Shown here piece by piece: positions 25,826-34,542 of a stretch of DNA of 44,232 nt (position 1 is its first letter; each line of letters begins with the position of its first letter). The notes under the pieces were generated by a model. It saw nothing but the letters and a program-made list of their open reading frames with translations. It searched no databases and was not told the origin of the DNA. This stretch comes from Actinomycetota bacterium (GTDB lineage Bacteria; Actinomycetota; Acidimicrobiia; Acidimicrobiales; Ilumatobacteraceae): positions 1-44,232 of the forward strand of contig JAPKZX010000072.1 in NCBI GenBank assembly GCA_026393575.1. The letters are read 5' to 3'. The position numbers and the translations under genes were made by a program.

Positions 25826-26572
25826 ATGGAAGTTGTGTCGTCATTACAGGGCTGGACAAAAGGCTCTTTCACTGCCGCTTCTCTCACTCGTGAGACATTC
25901 CGCAAAGGCAATGGGCCAGTTGTCATTGTTGTTCACGAAATTCCAGGAATTACGCCGGCAGTGGAACGCTTCGCAAACGATGTAGTCAATGCAGGTTTCA
26001 CTGTTGTCATGCCAAACCTCGTGGGCACTCCAGGTCGTGAAATGAGTAATGGATACGGCGCTCAGTCGATGCTGAAGGTGTGCATTGCAAAAGAGTTCAC
26101 AACTATGGCGCTCAATAAGACTTCACCCATCATCTCTTGGTTACGCGCGCTAGCACGTTCGCTTCACACTGAAGTGGGCGGCAAAGGCATCGGTGCTGTG
26201 GGTATGTGTTTCTCTGGGGGCTTTGCGCTCGGCATGATGGTCGACGACATCATGATTGCACCTGTGTTGTCACAACCATCGTTACCTTTCCCTGTCGGCA
26301 AGGACCGTGCTGCAAGTCTTAACTTGTCACCCGATGATGCTGCGGTTATTGCTCAGCGTGCAGCAGATGGTTGCCAAGTGCTCGGTCTGCGTTTTGATAA
26401 AGACAAATTGGTGGGCGACAGGTTCTCGTCGCTTCGATCATTGTTAGGTGATGCATTTATTGCAATTGAATTGCCATCGCAATCACCAAAGGATCACAGT
26501 GTGTTGACAGAGCAGCGAGATGAACCGAGTGTTCAGCGGGTGTTGCAGTTCTTCGCAGAAAAACTGAAGTAG
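25826..26572 (+). CDS. Dienelactone hydrolase family protein
   Basis: The 248-residue alpha/beta hydrolase has a cysteine nucleophile (Cys128) in GAVGMCFSGGFAL, as in dienelactone hydrolase, with an aspartate in LVGDRFSSL and a histidine in SPKDHSVLTE. VVHEIPGITPAVERFA near the N terminus matches the family oxyanion region. The true substrate (lactone, thioester or ester) is unknown. AGGGA 8-10 bases upstream, overlapping the end of the phosphotransferase gene, serves as Shine-Dalgarno sequence. Tail to tail with the SDR gene, with adjacent stops at 26572/26573. Confidence 0.85.
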   Translation: MEVVSSLQGWTKGSFTAASLTRETFRKGNGPVVIVVHEIPGITPAVERFANDVVNAGFTVVMPNLVGTPGREMSNGYGAQSMLKVCIAKEFTTMALNKTSPIISWLRALARSLHTEVGGKGIGAVGMCFSGGFALGMMVDDIMIAPVLSQPSLPFPVGKDRAASLNLSPDDAAVIAQRAADGCQVLGLRFDKDKLVGDRFSSLRSLLGDAFIAIELPSQSPKDHSVLTEQRDEPSVQRVLQFFAEKLK

Positions 26573-27349
26573 TTACTTTGGTCCACCATCAACATTGATG
26601 AGTGTTCCAGTGGTGTAACTGCTTGCACCACTTGCCAGGTACAACGCGGCCCCAACAATTTCGTGTGGTTCGCCTCCGCGCTGCATTGAATAAGCGGCTT
26701 TTGCCGCTTGTCGAAACCGGTCCATGTCCCAAGCCTTTGAGATATCTGTGAGAAAAGGTCCGGGCACGATGCAGTTCACTCGAACATGAGGACCGTACGT
26801 ATGGGCCAAACCAACAGTGAGATTGTTGATGGCAGCCTTTGCTGCGCCATACACCACTTCATTTGGCGATGGGCGTTGGCTAGCGATAGACGAGACATTG
26901 ATGATTGAGCCGCCACGAACTGTGCCGTCTGCTTGTTCAGAACACATGTGTGTTGCAATCAAGGTGGAAAGCCTGAATGGCCCTTTGAGGTTGACGCCAA
27001 GAACTTTGTCGTACAACTCTTCACTGACTTCCACCAATGACGAATAGAGCGGCGACATTCCTGCGTTGTTTACGAGAACGTCAACATGACCAAAATGTGC
27101 AAGTGCTTGTTCGGCGAGCGAGTCGGCATCAGCCCAGGATGCTGCGTGGTAACCAATTGCTAATGCTTTACGTCCTTTGGCACGGATCTCATTTGCAACA
27201 ACTTCGCAGTTTTCAACTTTGCGACTTGCAATCACTACATCAGCACCGTGATCTGCAAATGCAAGCGCCATTTCACGGCCTAACCCACGGCTTCCACCCG
27301 TAATGATGGCGACTTTGCCTTCGAGTGAAAAGAGTTGAGTTGATGTCAC
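26573..27349 (-). CDS. Short-chain dehydrogenase/reductase
   Basis: The 258-residue classical SDR has the cofactor motif TGGSRGLG (17-24), NNAG, the catalytic Ser in INVSSIASQ and YGAAK for Tyr and Lys. The basic/Ser residues after the second strand (ASRKVE) suggest NADP(H) but do not prove it. Substrate unknown. The start overlaps the yaaA stop by four bases, so it is co-expressed with yaaA. Confidence 0.88.
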   Translation of the reverse strand: MTSTQLFSLEGKVAIITGGSRGLGREMALAFADHGADVVIASRKVENCEVVANEIRAKGRKALAIGYHAASWADADSLAEQALAHFGHVDVLVNNAGMSPLYSSLVEVSEELYDKVLGVNLKGPFRLSTLIATHMCSEQADGTVRGGSIINVSSIASQRPSPNEVVYGAAKAAINNLTVGLAHTYGPHVRVNCIVPGPFLTDISKAWDMDRFRQAAKAAYSMQRGGEPHEIVGAALYLASGASSYTTGTLINVDGGPK

Positions 27350-28074
27350 GATGTCACCTTTGCTGAATACTCAGGATGTTTGAATGATGCAACAGTACGC
27401 CGAATATCTGTACCGGTAGACAAGAACAAATGTCTGGCAAGTAATCCTTTGGCGGCTTTGGCATTGTGGCCACCGACAATCCCGCCAGAATGCGCCACTA
27501 AGTCGACACGAATTGCAGTGGGTACAAGATCCCAGTTGATTGCAGCGCGATGTTCGTTCGGCAGAAGGTCAATAAGCATGCGACCTTTTAGAGCCTTCAC
27601 GAGAGCATCGGTGATGTCATCACGCCACCATTTTGAGAGTGTTCCAATTGGTGCAAGTCGCGCTCCCATTTTCAAGCGGTAGTCGGGTAGCGGATCATCT
27701 GCACGTACTAACCCAGCGAGACCGGATGGTACGTAAATTCTTTTCGCGATTGAATTTCGTTGCGCTGCAGTGAGCGAAGATAAGTCAAGGTGATCCCAGA
27801 CGACACCGGTGTATCGCTGCCAAGCGGGTAACGAAGGTGCATTCATGATGTGCGTGTTTGCGTCTTGTGCGCGTGTTAGGTGCGCCCCACTGACGCCTAA
27901 GAGTTTCTGGTCTCCGCCTTTCACTTTCTTTAAGTGCGCTAATAGTTCACTCCGGTGAGCCTCGAGACTGCTACCGAATGACCCTGAATCAGGCTTCCAT
28001 GGCTTCTCTTTTTGTCCTCCCACGGCCTTTCCTTCTGTCGGCGGCAGAAGAATGACAAATTGTTGGGCACTCAT
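27346..28074 (-). CDS. yaaA: Peroxide stress protein YaaA
   Basis: The 242-residue DUF328 protein opens with the family signature FVILLPPTEGKAVGG and has FSGLWGVL-like sequence YTGVVWDHLDLSSL. E. coli YaaA lowers free iron after hydrogen peroxide and binds DNA; the role here is by family. First gene of a two-gene unit with the SDR; no Shine-Dalgarno sequence, with GAGAAT 6 bases before the ATG as a degenerate -10. The divergent gap to the ferredoxin gene (28075-28186) shows no other clear element. Confidence 0.88.
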   Translation of the reverse strand: MSAQQFVILLPPTEGKAVGGQKEKPWKPDSGSFGSSLEAHRSELLAHLKKVKGGDQKLLGVSGAHLTRAQDANTHIMNAPSLPAWQRYTGVVWDHLDLSSLTAAQRNSIAKRIYVPSGLAGLVRADDPLPDYRLKMGARLAPIGTLSKWWRDDITDALVKALKGRMLIDLLPNEHRAAINWDLVPTAIRVDLVAHSGGIVGGHNAKAAKGLLARHLFLSTGTDIRRTVASFKHPEYSAKVTS

Positions 28075-28186
28075 GACTACATTCTCGCACGCCGTTATCA
28101 GAGGTTCGGGTGGCTAGTGATTGTCACCATTCGTGTCCTTGTGATTTCTTGGTGCATCCAACATCGGTTTTGCGGCGTTCAACGCC

Positions 28187-28192
28187 TACGCT
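28187..28192 (+). promoter_or_regulatory. Putative -10 element of the ferredoxin-P450 operon
   Basis: TACGCT ends 6 bases before the ATG at 28199. It is preceded by GCC, as are the boxes at 12047 and 39831. Confidence 0.5.
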
Positions 28193-28198
28193 AGGAAC

Positions 28199-28393
28199 AT
28201 GCGAGTACGCGTAGACCCCTCAAAATGCCAAGGCCATAACCGCTGTTATGCCCTTGCGCCTGAATTATTCGATGTCGATGACCTCGGCAATGCTTTCGAA
28301 CTGAACGATGGGGTAGTCCCTGTCGGTCTCGAAGACAAAGCGCGATTAGCTCTTGCTAATTGCCCCGAGTTTGCAATAAGCATCGAGGAATAG
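28199..28393 (+). CDS. Small [3Fe-4S]-type ferredoxin with a CxxHxxC motif
   Basis: The 64-residue ferredoxin has Cys10, His13 and Cys16 (CQGHNRC) and Cys55 in ANCPEFAI, the pattern of P450-associated ferredoxins in which a fourth ligand is a non-cysteine, here His. It would carry single electrons from a reductase to the P450 encoded two bases downstream. The DVDDLGNAFEL segment is typical of the group. Both genes form one leaderless transcription unit; a ferredoxin reductase is not in the window. Confidence 0.93.
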   Translation: MRVRVDPSKCQGHNRCYALAPELFDVDDLGNAFELNDGVVPVGLEDKARLALANCPEFAISIEE

Positions 28394-28395
28394 TC

Positions 28396-29628
28396 ATGGC
28401 TGAAACAGTTTTTGGTCCAGTCACAGATTGGGCGACCGACTTCGATCACGGTTCACCTGCATACGCAGCTGACATGCACAAGATCTGGGACGACCTCAAA
28501 ACATCAGGTTGTCCAATTGCACACACTGATCGTTACGGCGGCGTATGGCTTCCTCTCACTCACGAGATGGTGCATGAGATTGCATACGACACAGATCACT
28601 TCTCCAGTGAAGGTCCTGTTGTTGGTCAATTGAAGCCGAGCGAAGTGCCTGATCGTATTGGTGCACCAATCGGACCAGTTCCACCGATCTCTTCAGACCC
28701 ACCGTTCCATGCTGAAGCACGTCGCTTGTTGCTCCCAGCTTTCTCGCCAAAGAAGATTGATCCTTGGCGCGAAGAAGTCATCGAGATTTGTAACAAGTTG
28801 ATTGACGACATGGGCGATGCAGATCATATTGATGCTGCACTTCAGTACTCACAGCACATTCCCGTAATGGTGATTGCACGCATGCTCGGACTTCCCGTTG
28901 AAGACGGTGACAGATTCCGTGGTTGGGTCAACTTGGTTCTCAGCGGAATTGGCGAAGAGCGTACGGAAGAGCGCATGGCCAAGTTCGAAGAGTTCAACCA
29001 GTATCTCGCGTACCACGTGAACGATCACATGGAGAACCCACGTGAAGACCTCATCAGTTTCTTGCTCAACGCAGAAATCATGGGTCAGAAGTTGTCGCTC
29101 GAGCACACCGTTGGAACAGTTATCTTGCTCCTCATTGCTGGCATCGACACCACATGGAGCGGCATTGGCTCTTCACTGTGGCATCTTGCAAGCAACTCGG
29201 TTGACCGTCGCCGGTTGGTAGAAAACCCAGACATGATCCCAGCTGCAATCGAAGAGTTCCTTCGTGCGTATGCCCCGGTCACAATGGCACGTGTTGTTAA
29301 AGAAGACATGGAATTCCATGGCGTACAGATGAAGCAGGAAGATTGGGTTCTTCTGCCATTCCCCGCAGCAAACCGTGACGACAAGCAATTTGCAAATGCT
29401 CATGAAGTAGTAATCGATCGTGAAGAGAATCGTCATGCCGCCTTCGGCCTTGGTATTCACCGTTGCCTCGGTTCAAACTTGGCTCGTCTTGAAATGAATG
29501 TTGCTATCGAAGTGTTCTTGAAGCGTTTCCCAGACTTCTCAGTCGATCCAAACGAAATGGTTACGTGGAGCACAGGGCAAGTACGAGGACCTCGTTCCTT
29601 GCCTTTCGTGGTCAACGCACGCGCCTAA
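28396..29628 (+). CDS. Cytochrome P450
   Basis: Soluble bacterial P450 of 410 residues. The I-helix oxygen-activation motif is AGIDTTWSG, the K-helix ExxR is in EEFLR, and the heme-binding block is FGLGIHRCLG with Cys357 as iron ligand. The class resembles actinobacterial CYP enzymes for sterols, terpenes or fatty acids; the substrate is unknown. Start at 28396 follows the ferredoxin stop by two bases; an upstream in-frame ATG at 28360 lies inside the ferredoxin gene and is rejected. Confidence 0.94.
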   Translation: MAETVFGPVTDWATDFDHGSPAYAADMHKIWDDLKTSGCPIAHTDRYGGVWLPLTHEMVHEIAYDTDHFSSEGPVVGQLKPSEVPDRIGAPIGPVPPISSDPPFHAEARRLLLPAFSPKKIDPWREEVIEICNKLIDDMGDADHIDAALQYSQHIPVMVIARMLGLPVEDGDRFRGWVNLVLSGIGEERTEERMAKFEEFNQYLAYHVNDHMENPREDLISFLLNAEIMGQKLSLEHTVGTVILLLIAGIDTTWSGIGSSLWHLASNSVDRRRLVENPDMIPAAIEEFLRAYAPVTMARVVKEDMEFHGVQMKQEDWVLLPFPAANRDDKQFANAHEVVIDREENRHAAFGLGIHRCLGSNLARLEMNVAIEVFLKRFPDFSVDPNEMVTWSTGQVRGPRSLPFVVNARA

Positions 29629-29660
29629 ATCTGATTCACAGCCCAGACACACTCGCCTCG

Positions 29661-29666
29661 TAGGAT
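29661..29666 (+). promoter_or_regulatory. Putative -10 element of the helicase gene
   Basis: TAGGAT ends 9 bases before the ATG at 29676; no Shine-Dalgarno sequence is seen. Confidence 0.35.
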
Positions 29667-29675
29667 GGCGAGACC

Positions 29676-31940
29676 ATGTCTGAGTCTCACAAAGCGTCTA
29701 TTGGGGTGAATATTCCACTCAACCCCGACCAAGAAGAGGCCGTGTATCACCCCGGTGGGCCGTTATTGGTCGTCGCTGGTGCTGGCTCGGGCAAAACACG
29801 CGTACTCACGCAACGAATCGCTTGGCTTATTTCCCAGGGCATTCACCCCATGGAAATTCTGGCCATCACGTTTACGAACAAGGCCGCAGAAGAGATGCGT
29901 CATCGCGTGGCAGATTTGGTTGGCCCTGTTGCGCGCAACATGTGGGTTACTACCTTTCACAAATCTTGTGTCCGCATGCTTCGTCAACACGCTGAACTCA
30001 TCGATTATCCAAAGCAGTTCACCATTTACGATTCACAAGACTCAAAACGTCTGATTGGTTATGTCATTCGCGACATGGGTCTCGACCCGAAGAAGTTTCC
30101 AGCAGGAGCATCCCAATCACGCATCAGTCTGTGGAAGAACGAGTTAGTTTTCCCTGCCAAAGCATTCGACACGGCTGAACATGTAGCTGCTCGTCGCCAC
30201 GCAGAGATCTATCGCGAGTATCAAGCTCGTCTTGTTCGCGCGGGCGCAATGGATTTCGATGATCTTTTGGTAAATGTTGTTCGCTTATTTGAATCGCATC
30301 CCTCTGTACTGCAGCAGTACCAACAACGCTTCAAACATGTTTTGATTGACGAATACCAAGACACCAACCAAGCTCAGAACCGCATAGTTCTCCTGCTTGG
30401 GCAACAACACAAGAACGTGTGTGTAGTGGGCGATAGCGACCAAAGTATCTACAAGTTCCGTGGCGCCGACATGCGCAATATTGATCAGTTTGAAAATGCA
30501 TTCGGTGAAACAACAGTGGTGGTTTTGGCCCAGAATTACCGCAGTACTCAAACCATTCTCACGGCAGCAAACGCTGTTATCTCACAAAACATTGGCCGCC
30601 GACCAAAAGATCTGTGGACATCAGCCGGAGACGGAGAACGCATCGTTCGTTATTTCGCTGAAGATGAATACGACGAATCTTCGTGGGTCGCAAGTACTGC
30701 ACAAGAGTTACAGAAAAAAGAAAAACGAGCATGGGGCGACATCGCCGTTATGTATCGCACCAACGCGCAGAGCCGTGCAATCGAAGAATCAATGATGCGT
30801 GCGGGAATTCCATACAAAGTGGTCGGTGGCACCAAGTTCTACGAGCGTCGCGAAGTGAAAGATGCCATTGCATATTTGAAGGCTGGCGCCAATCCACTCG
30901 ATGAGATAAGTATCAAGCGAGTACTCAATGTGCCAAAGCGTGGAATCGGCGACACGAGCATCGGGAAAATTGATGCGTTTGCAGCAGTGCATTCCGTGTC
31001 TTTTGTTGAAGCAATGCGACGCGCGTCCGAAGCCGGAGTATCTGGCGCGGCGATCAAGGGAATTGCATCGTTCGTCACTCTTATCGACGAGATGAACGCA
31101 GCACTTGCCGATGGGCCGTCTGCGCTACTTGAAGTAGCAATGAATAACAGTGGATATATCACTGAATTAGAGCAAGAAGATTCTGTTGAAGCTGCGGGTC
31201 GCCTGGAAAACATTGCCGAACTCATTGGATCTGCTGCTGAATTCACACAAGTGGAGGAGTTTCTCGAACAGGTTGCGTTAGTTGCCGACACCGATGACCT
31301 CGACGCTGAAAATCACATTGTGTTGATGACGCTTCACTCAGCAAAAGGTTTGGAATATCCCGTTGTATTCCTTGTTGGTTGTGAAGAAGGCATCTTCCCT
31401 CACAGTCGAGCATTGTTAGACCCAGATGAATTAGAAGAAGAACGACGTCTTGCATATGTGGGGCTCACACGTGCTCGTGAGCGTTTATTTGTCTCGCATG
31501 CATGGCAACGCATGCTGTACGGACAATCTCAGTACAACCCACCGTCGCGTTTTCTTGCTGAAGTGCCAGCCGAGTTATTCGATCGTCAAGGCAATGTCGA
31601 TTCCGGTGCAGACCACGGACGCACGTATGGCCGCAGCACCGGCGATTGGAACGATGGCGAGATCCCTCCGTACAAGCGGCGCAACGAAGATGACGAGCCA
31701 ATGGGGCGCACTTTTGGTGCCAAACGTGCTGAACGTGCAATGCGCGCACCGTCTGAACCACGAAATGTTGAGCACCTCACTGGTTTGAAGGTGGGCGACG
31801 ATGTCGAACACTCAGTCTTTGGTGAAGGTGTCGTTATTGAAATCAAGGGAACTGGCGAGAAGGCTGAAGTCACAGTTCGGTTCCGTGAAAAGGGCACCAA
31901 ACACTTGGCCTTGGCGTGGGCTCCGCTGAAAAAGCTGTAG
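29676..31940 (+). CDS. pcrA: ATP-dependent DNA helicase PcrA/UvrD
   Basis: Superfamily 1A 3'-5' helicase of 754 residues acting in nucleotide excision repair and replication restart. Motif I is AGAGSGKTRVL, Ia AITFTNKAAEEM, II LIDEYQDTN, III VGDSDQSIYKFRGAD, V LMTLHSAKGLEYPVVF and VI VGLTRARERL. The C terminus (last ~50 residues, LKVGDDVEHSVFGEGVV) is the PcrA/UvrD Tudor-like RNA-polymerase-interaction domain. Length is close to B. subtilis PcrA (739). Confidence 0.96.
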   Translation: MSESHKASIGVNIPLNPDQEEAVYHPGGPLLVVAGAGSGKTRVLTQRIAWLISQGIHPMEILAITFTNKAAEEMRHRVADLVGPVARNMWVTTFHKSCVRMLRQHAELIDYPKQFTIYDSQDSKRLIGYVIRDMGLDPKKFPAGASQSRISLWKNELVFPAKAFDTAEHVAARRHAEIYREYQARLVRAGAMDFDDLLVNVVRLFESHPSVLQQYQQRFKHVLIDEYQDTNQAQNRIVLLLGQQHKNVCVVGDSDQSIYKFRGADMRNIDQFENAFGETTVVVLAQNYRSTQTILTAANAVISQNIGRRPKDLWTSAGDGERIVRYFAEDEYDESSWVASTAQELQKKEKRAWGDIAVMYRTNAQSRAIEESMMRAGIPYKVVGGTKFYERREVKDAIAYLKAGANPLDEISIKRVLNVPKRGIGDTSIGKIDAFAAVHSVSFVEAMRRASEAGVSGAAIKGIASFVTLIDEMNAALADGPSALLEVAMNNSGYITELEQEDSVEAAGRLENIAELIGSAAEFTQVEEFLEQVALVADTDDLDAENHIVLMTLHSAKGLEYPVVFLVGCEEGIFPHSRALLDPDELEEERRLAYVGLTRARERLFVSHAWQRMLYGQSQYNPPSRFLAEVPAELFDRQGNVDSGADHGRTYGRSTGDWNDGEIPPYKRRNEDDEPMGRTFGAKRAERAMRAPSEPRNVEHLTGLKVGDDVEHSVFGEGVVIEIKGTGEKAEVTVRFREKGTKHLALAWAPLKKL

Positions 31941-31982
31941 AAAAATCGGAATCCGGTTGGCAGCAGTAGTAGAAATGAAGTC

Positions 31983-32411
31983 ATGAAGGCAGCACTCCTA
32001 ATCGAAAGTCTTACTGGCAACACATGGAAGGCGGGCGAACTCATCGCGGCCAACTTGCAGCAAGAAGGCTGGTCAATCACCGGTATTTCATCAGTGAAGC
32101 AGCCACACCACGCGTCTATTCAAGATGCCGACACAGTCATTGTCGGAACATGGGTGCACGGCCTGTTTGTAGTGGGTCAGGCACCATGGGCAATCGATCG
32201 CTTGCGTCAACTTCCTTCAATGTCTGGGAAGAAAGCCGTTTCGTTTTGCACGTATGCGTTGAATCCGGGCAAGTCCCTCGATGTCATGACAAACACGTTG
32301 TTGTCACTTGGTGCAGACGTTGTTGGCGGTCTCGCTTTGCAGCGTGGTCATCTCGCAGAGCATGCAGAAGAGTTTGCGATTCGCTTAGTTGACGCAACTG
32401 CTGCTTCGTAA
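31983..32411 (+). CDS. Flavodoxin-like protein
   Basis: The 142-residue protein begins MKAALLIESLTGNTWKAGE, the flavodoxin phosphate-binding loop (S/T-x-T-G-N-T) with the first strand. GTWVHGLFVVGQAPW and SFCTYALNPGKS fit the flavin-ring loops. It likely binds FMN and serves as a low-potential electron carrier or NAD(P)H:quinone-type reductase; which, I cannot tell. It could supply the P450 system nearby, but that is speculation. A degenerate TAGAAA box lies 7 bases before the ATG. Confidence 0.78.
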   Translation: MKAALLIESLTGNTWKAGELIAANLQQEGWSITGISSVKQPHHASIQDADTVIVGTWVHGLFVVGQAPWAIDRLRQLPSMSGKKAVSFCTYALNPGKSLDVMTNTLLSLGADVVGGLALQRGHLAEHAEEFAIRLVDATAAS

Positions 32412-32419
32412 GTTTTCAC

Positions 32420-32932
32420 TTACGGCAATGTGGAGTTGCTAGCAGTCAATCCACGAAGATCGATGTAGAGCGTCTTTCTGTTCTCAACAATTGGTCGCAC
32501 TTCATTTGGTGCTTTGAGTTCTGTGACTGCAATTGTGCGTCCCTCACAATCGGTAAAGGTCCGACTTCCACGTGTATGAGTGACGAGACACGTTGCATCT
32601 CTGTCGGCAGGGTACCCGTAATAGGCCTGCCAGCCGGTTGCTGGGTCGTTACCCGTGTGGTCGAGAACTACGGAACGAACCCCGTCGGGGCTCTTCAGAT
32701 CGGGGAGAAGAAGTGGCCCATCTTTGGCAATTGACTTGGCCATGGCCTCCACCTTGCCCACTTCAAAGACTTTGTTGCCGATGGCCGAGGTGGGCTCGGC
32801 GCGGTTGTTGATGACGGTGGCAACACCCCACAAACCCAAGAAAAACAGGGCAAAGAAGGCAATTCCGCCGAAAACGGGCACCACGGCTCGAGCTAATGGG
32901 GAGCGAAGTCTGGGAGATTCCATACCCCCCAT
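32420..32932 (-). CDS. Membrane-anchored exported protein, function unknown
   Basis: From the start at 32932 (MGGMESPRLRSP; 32923 is also possible) the protein has 170 residues. One hydrophobic helix lies at about 20-43 (VVPVFGGIAFFALFFLGLWGV), and about 125 residues lie outside, with a TCLVTHTRGSRTFTDCEGR stretch holding two cysteines. No family recognised. A longer frame to 33013 would overlap the divergent B12-binding gene and its promoter and is less likely. Tail to tail with the flavodoxin-like gene. Confidence 0.6.
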   Translation of the reverse strand: MGGMESPRLRSPLARAVVPVFGGIAFFALFFLGLWGVATVINNRAEPTSAIGNKVFEVGKVEAMAKSIAKDGPLLLPDLKSPDGVRSVVLDHTGNDPATGWQAYYGYPADRDATCLVTHTRGSRTFTDCEGRTIAVTELKAPNEVRPIVENRKTLYIDLRGLTASNSTLP

Positions 32933-32966
32933 TGTGGCGGGTTGGTAACTAAACCCCTGTTCAGCG

Positions 32967-32972
32967 TAGGGT
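32967..32972 (+). promoter_or_regulatory. Putative -10 element of the B12-binding subunit / sucCD operon
   Basis: TAGGGT ends 9 bases before the GTG at 32982; no Shine-Dalgarno sequence. Confidence 0.35.
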
Positions 32973-32981
32973 TTCCCTTCT

Positions 32982-33383
32982 GTGAAGCGCCCGTATCGAG
33001 TAGTCGTTGCCAAGCCAGGCCTAGATGGTCATGACCGAGGAGCCAAGACCATCACCCGTGCCCTGAGGGACCACGGCTTTGAAGTCATCTATACAGGCCT
33101 CCATCAAACGCCAGAACAAATCGCGGAGACCGCATTACAAGAAGATGCAGACGCTGTTGGGCTGTCACTTCTGTCTGGTGCACACCTCACTCTTTTCCCT
33201 CGCACGATGGAAGAACTTCGCAATCGCGACATGGCCGACATTTTGATCTTCGGTGGTGGAGTGATTCCTGATGCAGATGCGCGCGCACTTCGCGAGCAGG
33301 GCGTAGGCAACATCTTTGGACCAGGCTCATCGCTAAAAGCAATCTGCCAATGGCTTGAAGAAGAACTCGACAATAGGGAGTAA
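32982..33383 (+). CDS. Cobalamin-binding small subunit of an acyl-CoA mutase (methylmalonyl-CoA mutase type)
   Basis: The 133-residue protein is a stand-alone B12-binding domain: VVVAKPGLDGHDRGAK holds the DxHxxG motif (Asp15, His17, Gly20), followed by LSLLSGAH and IFGGGVIPDADA. The large catalytic subunit is not in the window. It partners with a mutase such as methylmalonyl-CoA, ethylmalonyl-CoA or 2-hydroxyisobutyryl-CoA mutase. The succinyl-CoA synthetase genes follow 3 bases later, which favours the methylmalonyl-CoA to succinyl-CoA reaction. GTG start with a -10-like box upstream. Confidence 0.85.
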   Translation: MKRPYRVVVAKPGLDGHDRGAKTITRALRDHGFEVIYTGLHQTPEQIAETALQEDADAVGLSLLSGAHLTLFPRTMEELRNRDMADILIFGGGVIPDADARALREQGVGNIFGPGSSLKAICQWLEEELDNRE

Positions 33384-33386
33384 CTC

Positions 33387-34532
33387 ATGGACCTTTTTGA
33401 GTACCAGGGCAAGCAGTACTTTGCGCGCTACGACATTCCAGTTTCAAAGGGTGACGTCGCAGTCACCGTTGATCAAGCAGTTGCTGCTGCAGATGCTGCT
33501 GGATATCCAGTAGTAGTGAAAGCACAAGTGCAAGTTGGCGGACGCGGAAAAGCTGGCGGCATCAAGTTGGCAAACAATGCCGACGAAGTACGCACACACG
33601 CCGGAAACATTTTGGGTATGGACATTAAGGGCCATGTTGTGAAGCGTGTATGGGTAGAAAACGCATCCGACATTGCTGAGGAGTACTACGCCTCATTCAC
33701 ACTTGATCGCGCAGCAAAGAAGCACTTGCTTATGTTGAGTGCTGAAGGTGGCGTGGAGATTGAAGAAGTAGCCGCAAAGAACCCTGATGCAATTCTCATG
33801 CTGCACATTGACCCAGTTGACGGTCTCAACGCTGCTGGCGCAAAGAAGGCAGCAATTGATGCCAAGATCCCAGAGAAGGCTCAACAAGGCGTTGCCGACA
33901 TTCTTGTGAAGTTGTATCGCTGCTTCGTTGAAGGCGATTGTGACTTGGCAGAAATCAACCCGCTGATTCTGAAGCCAACTGGAGAAGTGCACGCACTGGA
34001 CGCAAAAGTAAGCCTTGACTCAAACGCTGACTTCCGTCATCCAGAATGGGAAGAGTTCAAGGCAACTGAAGAACTTGATGCGCGTGAACAACTTGCTCGC
34101 GAAAAGGGACTTCAATACATCGGTCTTGATGGAACTGTTGGCATCATCGCCAATGGTGCAGGTCTTGCGATGAGCACACTCGACGTTGTAAATCAGGTTG
34201 GCGGCACAGCTGCAAACTTCCTTGACATCGGCGGCGGTGCAAACGCTGACCTGATGGCAAGCGCACTCGACGTCATCAACTCGGACAAGAACGTCAAGAG
34301 TATTTTCATCAACATCTTTGGTGGTATTACTCGTGGTGAAGAAGTTGCCAAGGGAATTGTTGAAGCAATGGGTCGCGTTGATTTGCGTGCTCCAATTGTT
34401 ATTCGTCTCGACGGAACAAACGCTGAAGAAGGTCGCGAGATCTTGAAGAACGCTGGAATTCCAGAATCAAAACTCACCAGCAAACCCACCATGCTTGAAG
34501 CTGCTGAAGCAGCAGTGGCATTGGCAAAGTAA
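33387..34532 (+). CDS. sucC: Succinyl-CoA synthetase beta subunit
   Basis: The 381-residue subunit carries the ATP-grasp nucleotide-binding domain: MDLFEYQGKQYFARYDIPV at the N terminus, VVVKAQVQVGGRGKAGGIKLA, the metal-binding AEINPLIL, and the C-terminal flavodoxin-like part with FVNIFGGI-type sequence INIFGGITRGEEVAKG. It converts succinyl-CoA, ADP (or GDP) and phosphate to succinate and NTP in the TCA cycle. GGGAG 6 bases before the ATG is the Shine-Dalgarno sequence. Middle of the operon B12 subunit - sucC - sucD - purH. Confidence 0.97.
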   Translation: MDLFEYQGKQYFARYDIPVSKGDVAVTVDQAVAAADAAGYPVVVKAQVQVGGRGKAGGIKLANNADEVRTHAGNILGMDIKGHVVKRVWVENASDIAEEYYASFTLDRAAKKHLLMLSAEGGVEIEEVAAKNPDAILMLHIDPVDGLNAAGAKKAAIDAKIPEKAQQGVADILVKLYRCFVEGDCDLAEINPLILKPTGEVHALDAKVSLDSNADFRHPEWEEFKATEELDAREQLAREKGLQYIGLDGTVGIIANGAGLAMSTLDVVNQVGGTAANFLDIGGGANADLMASALDVINSDKNVKSIFINIFGGITRGEEVAKGIVEAMGRVDLRAPIVIRLDGTNAEEGREILKNAGIPESKLTSKPTMLEAAEAAVALAK

Positions 34533-34542
34533 GGACTACGTC

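Noticed and set aside
32933-33013. 27-residue N-terminal extension of the membrane protein ending at 32420
   Set aside because: It would overlap the divergent B12-subunit start and its -10 box; the membrane-protein layout is complete from 32932.
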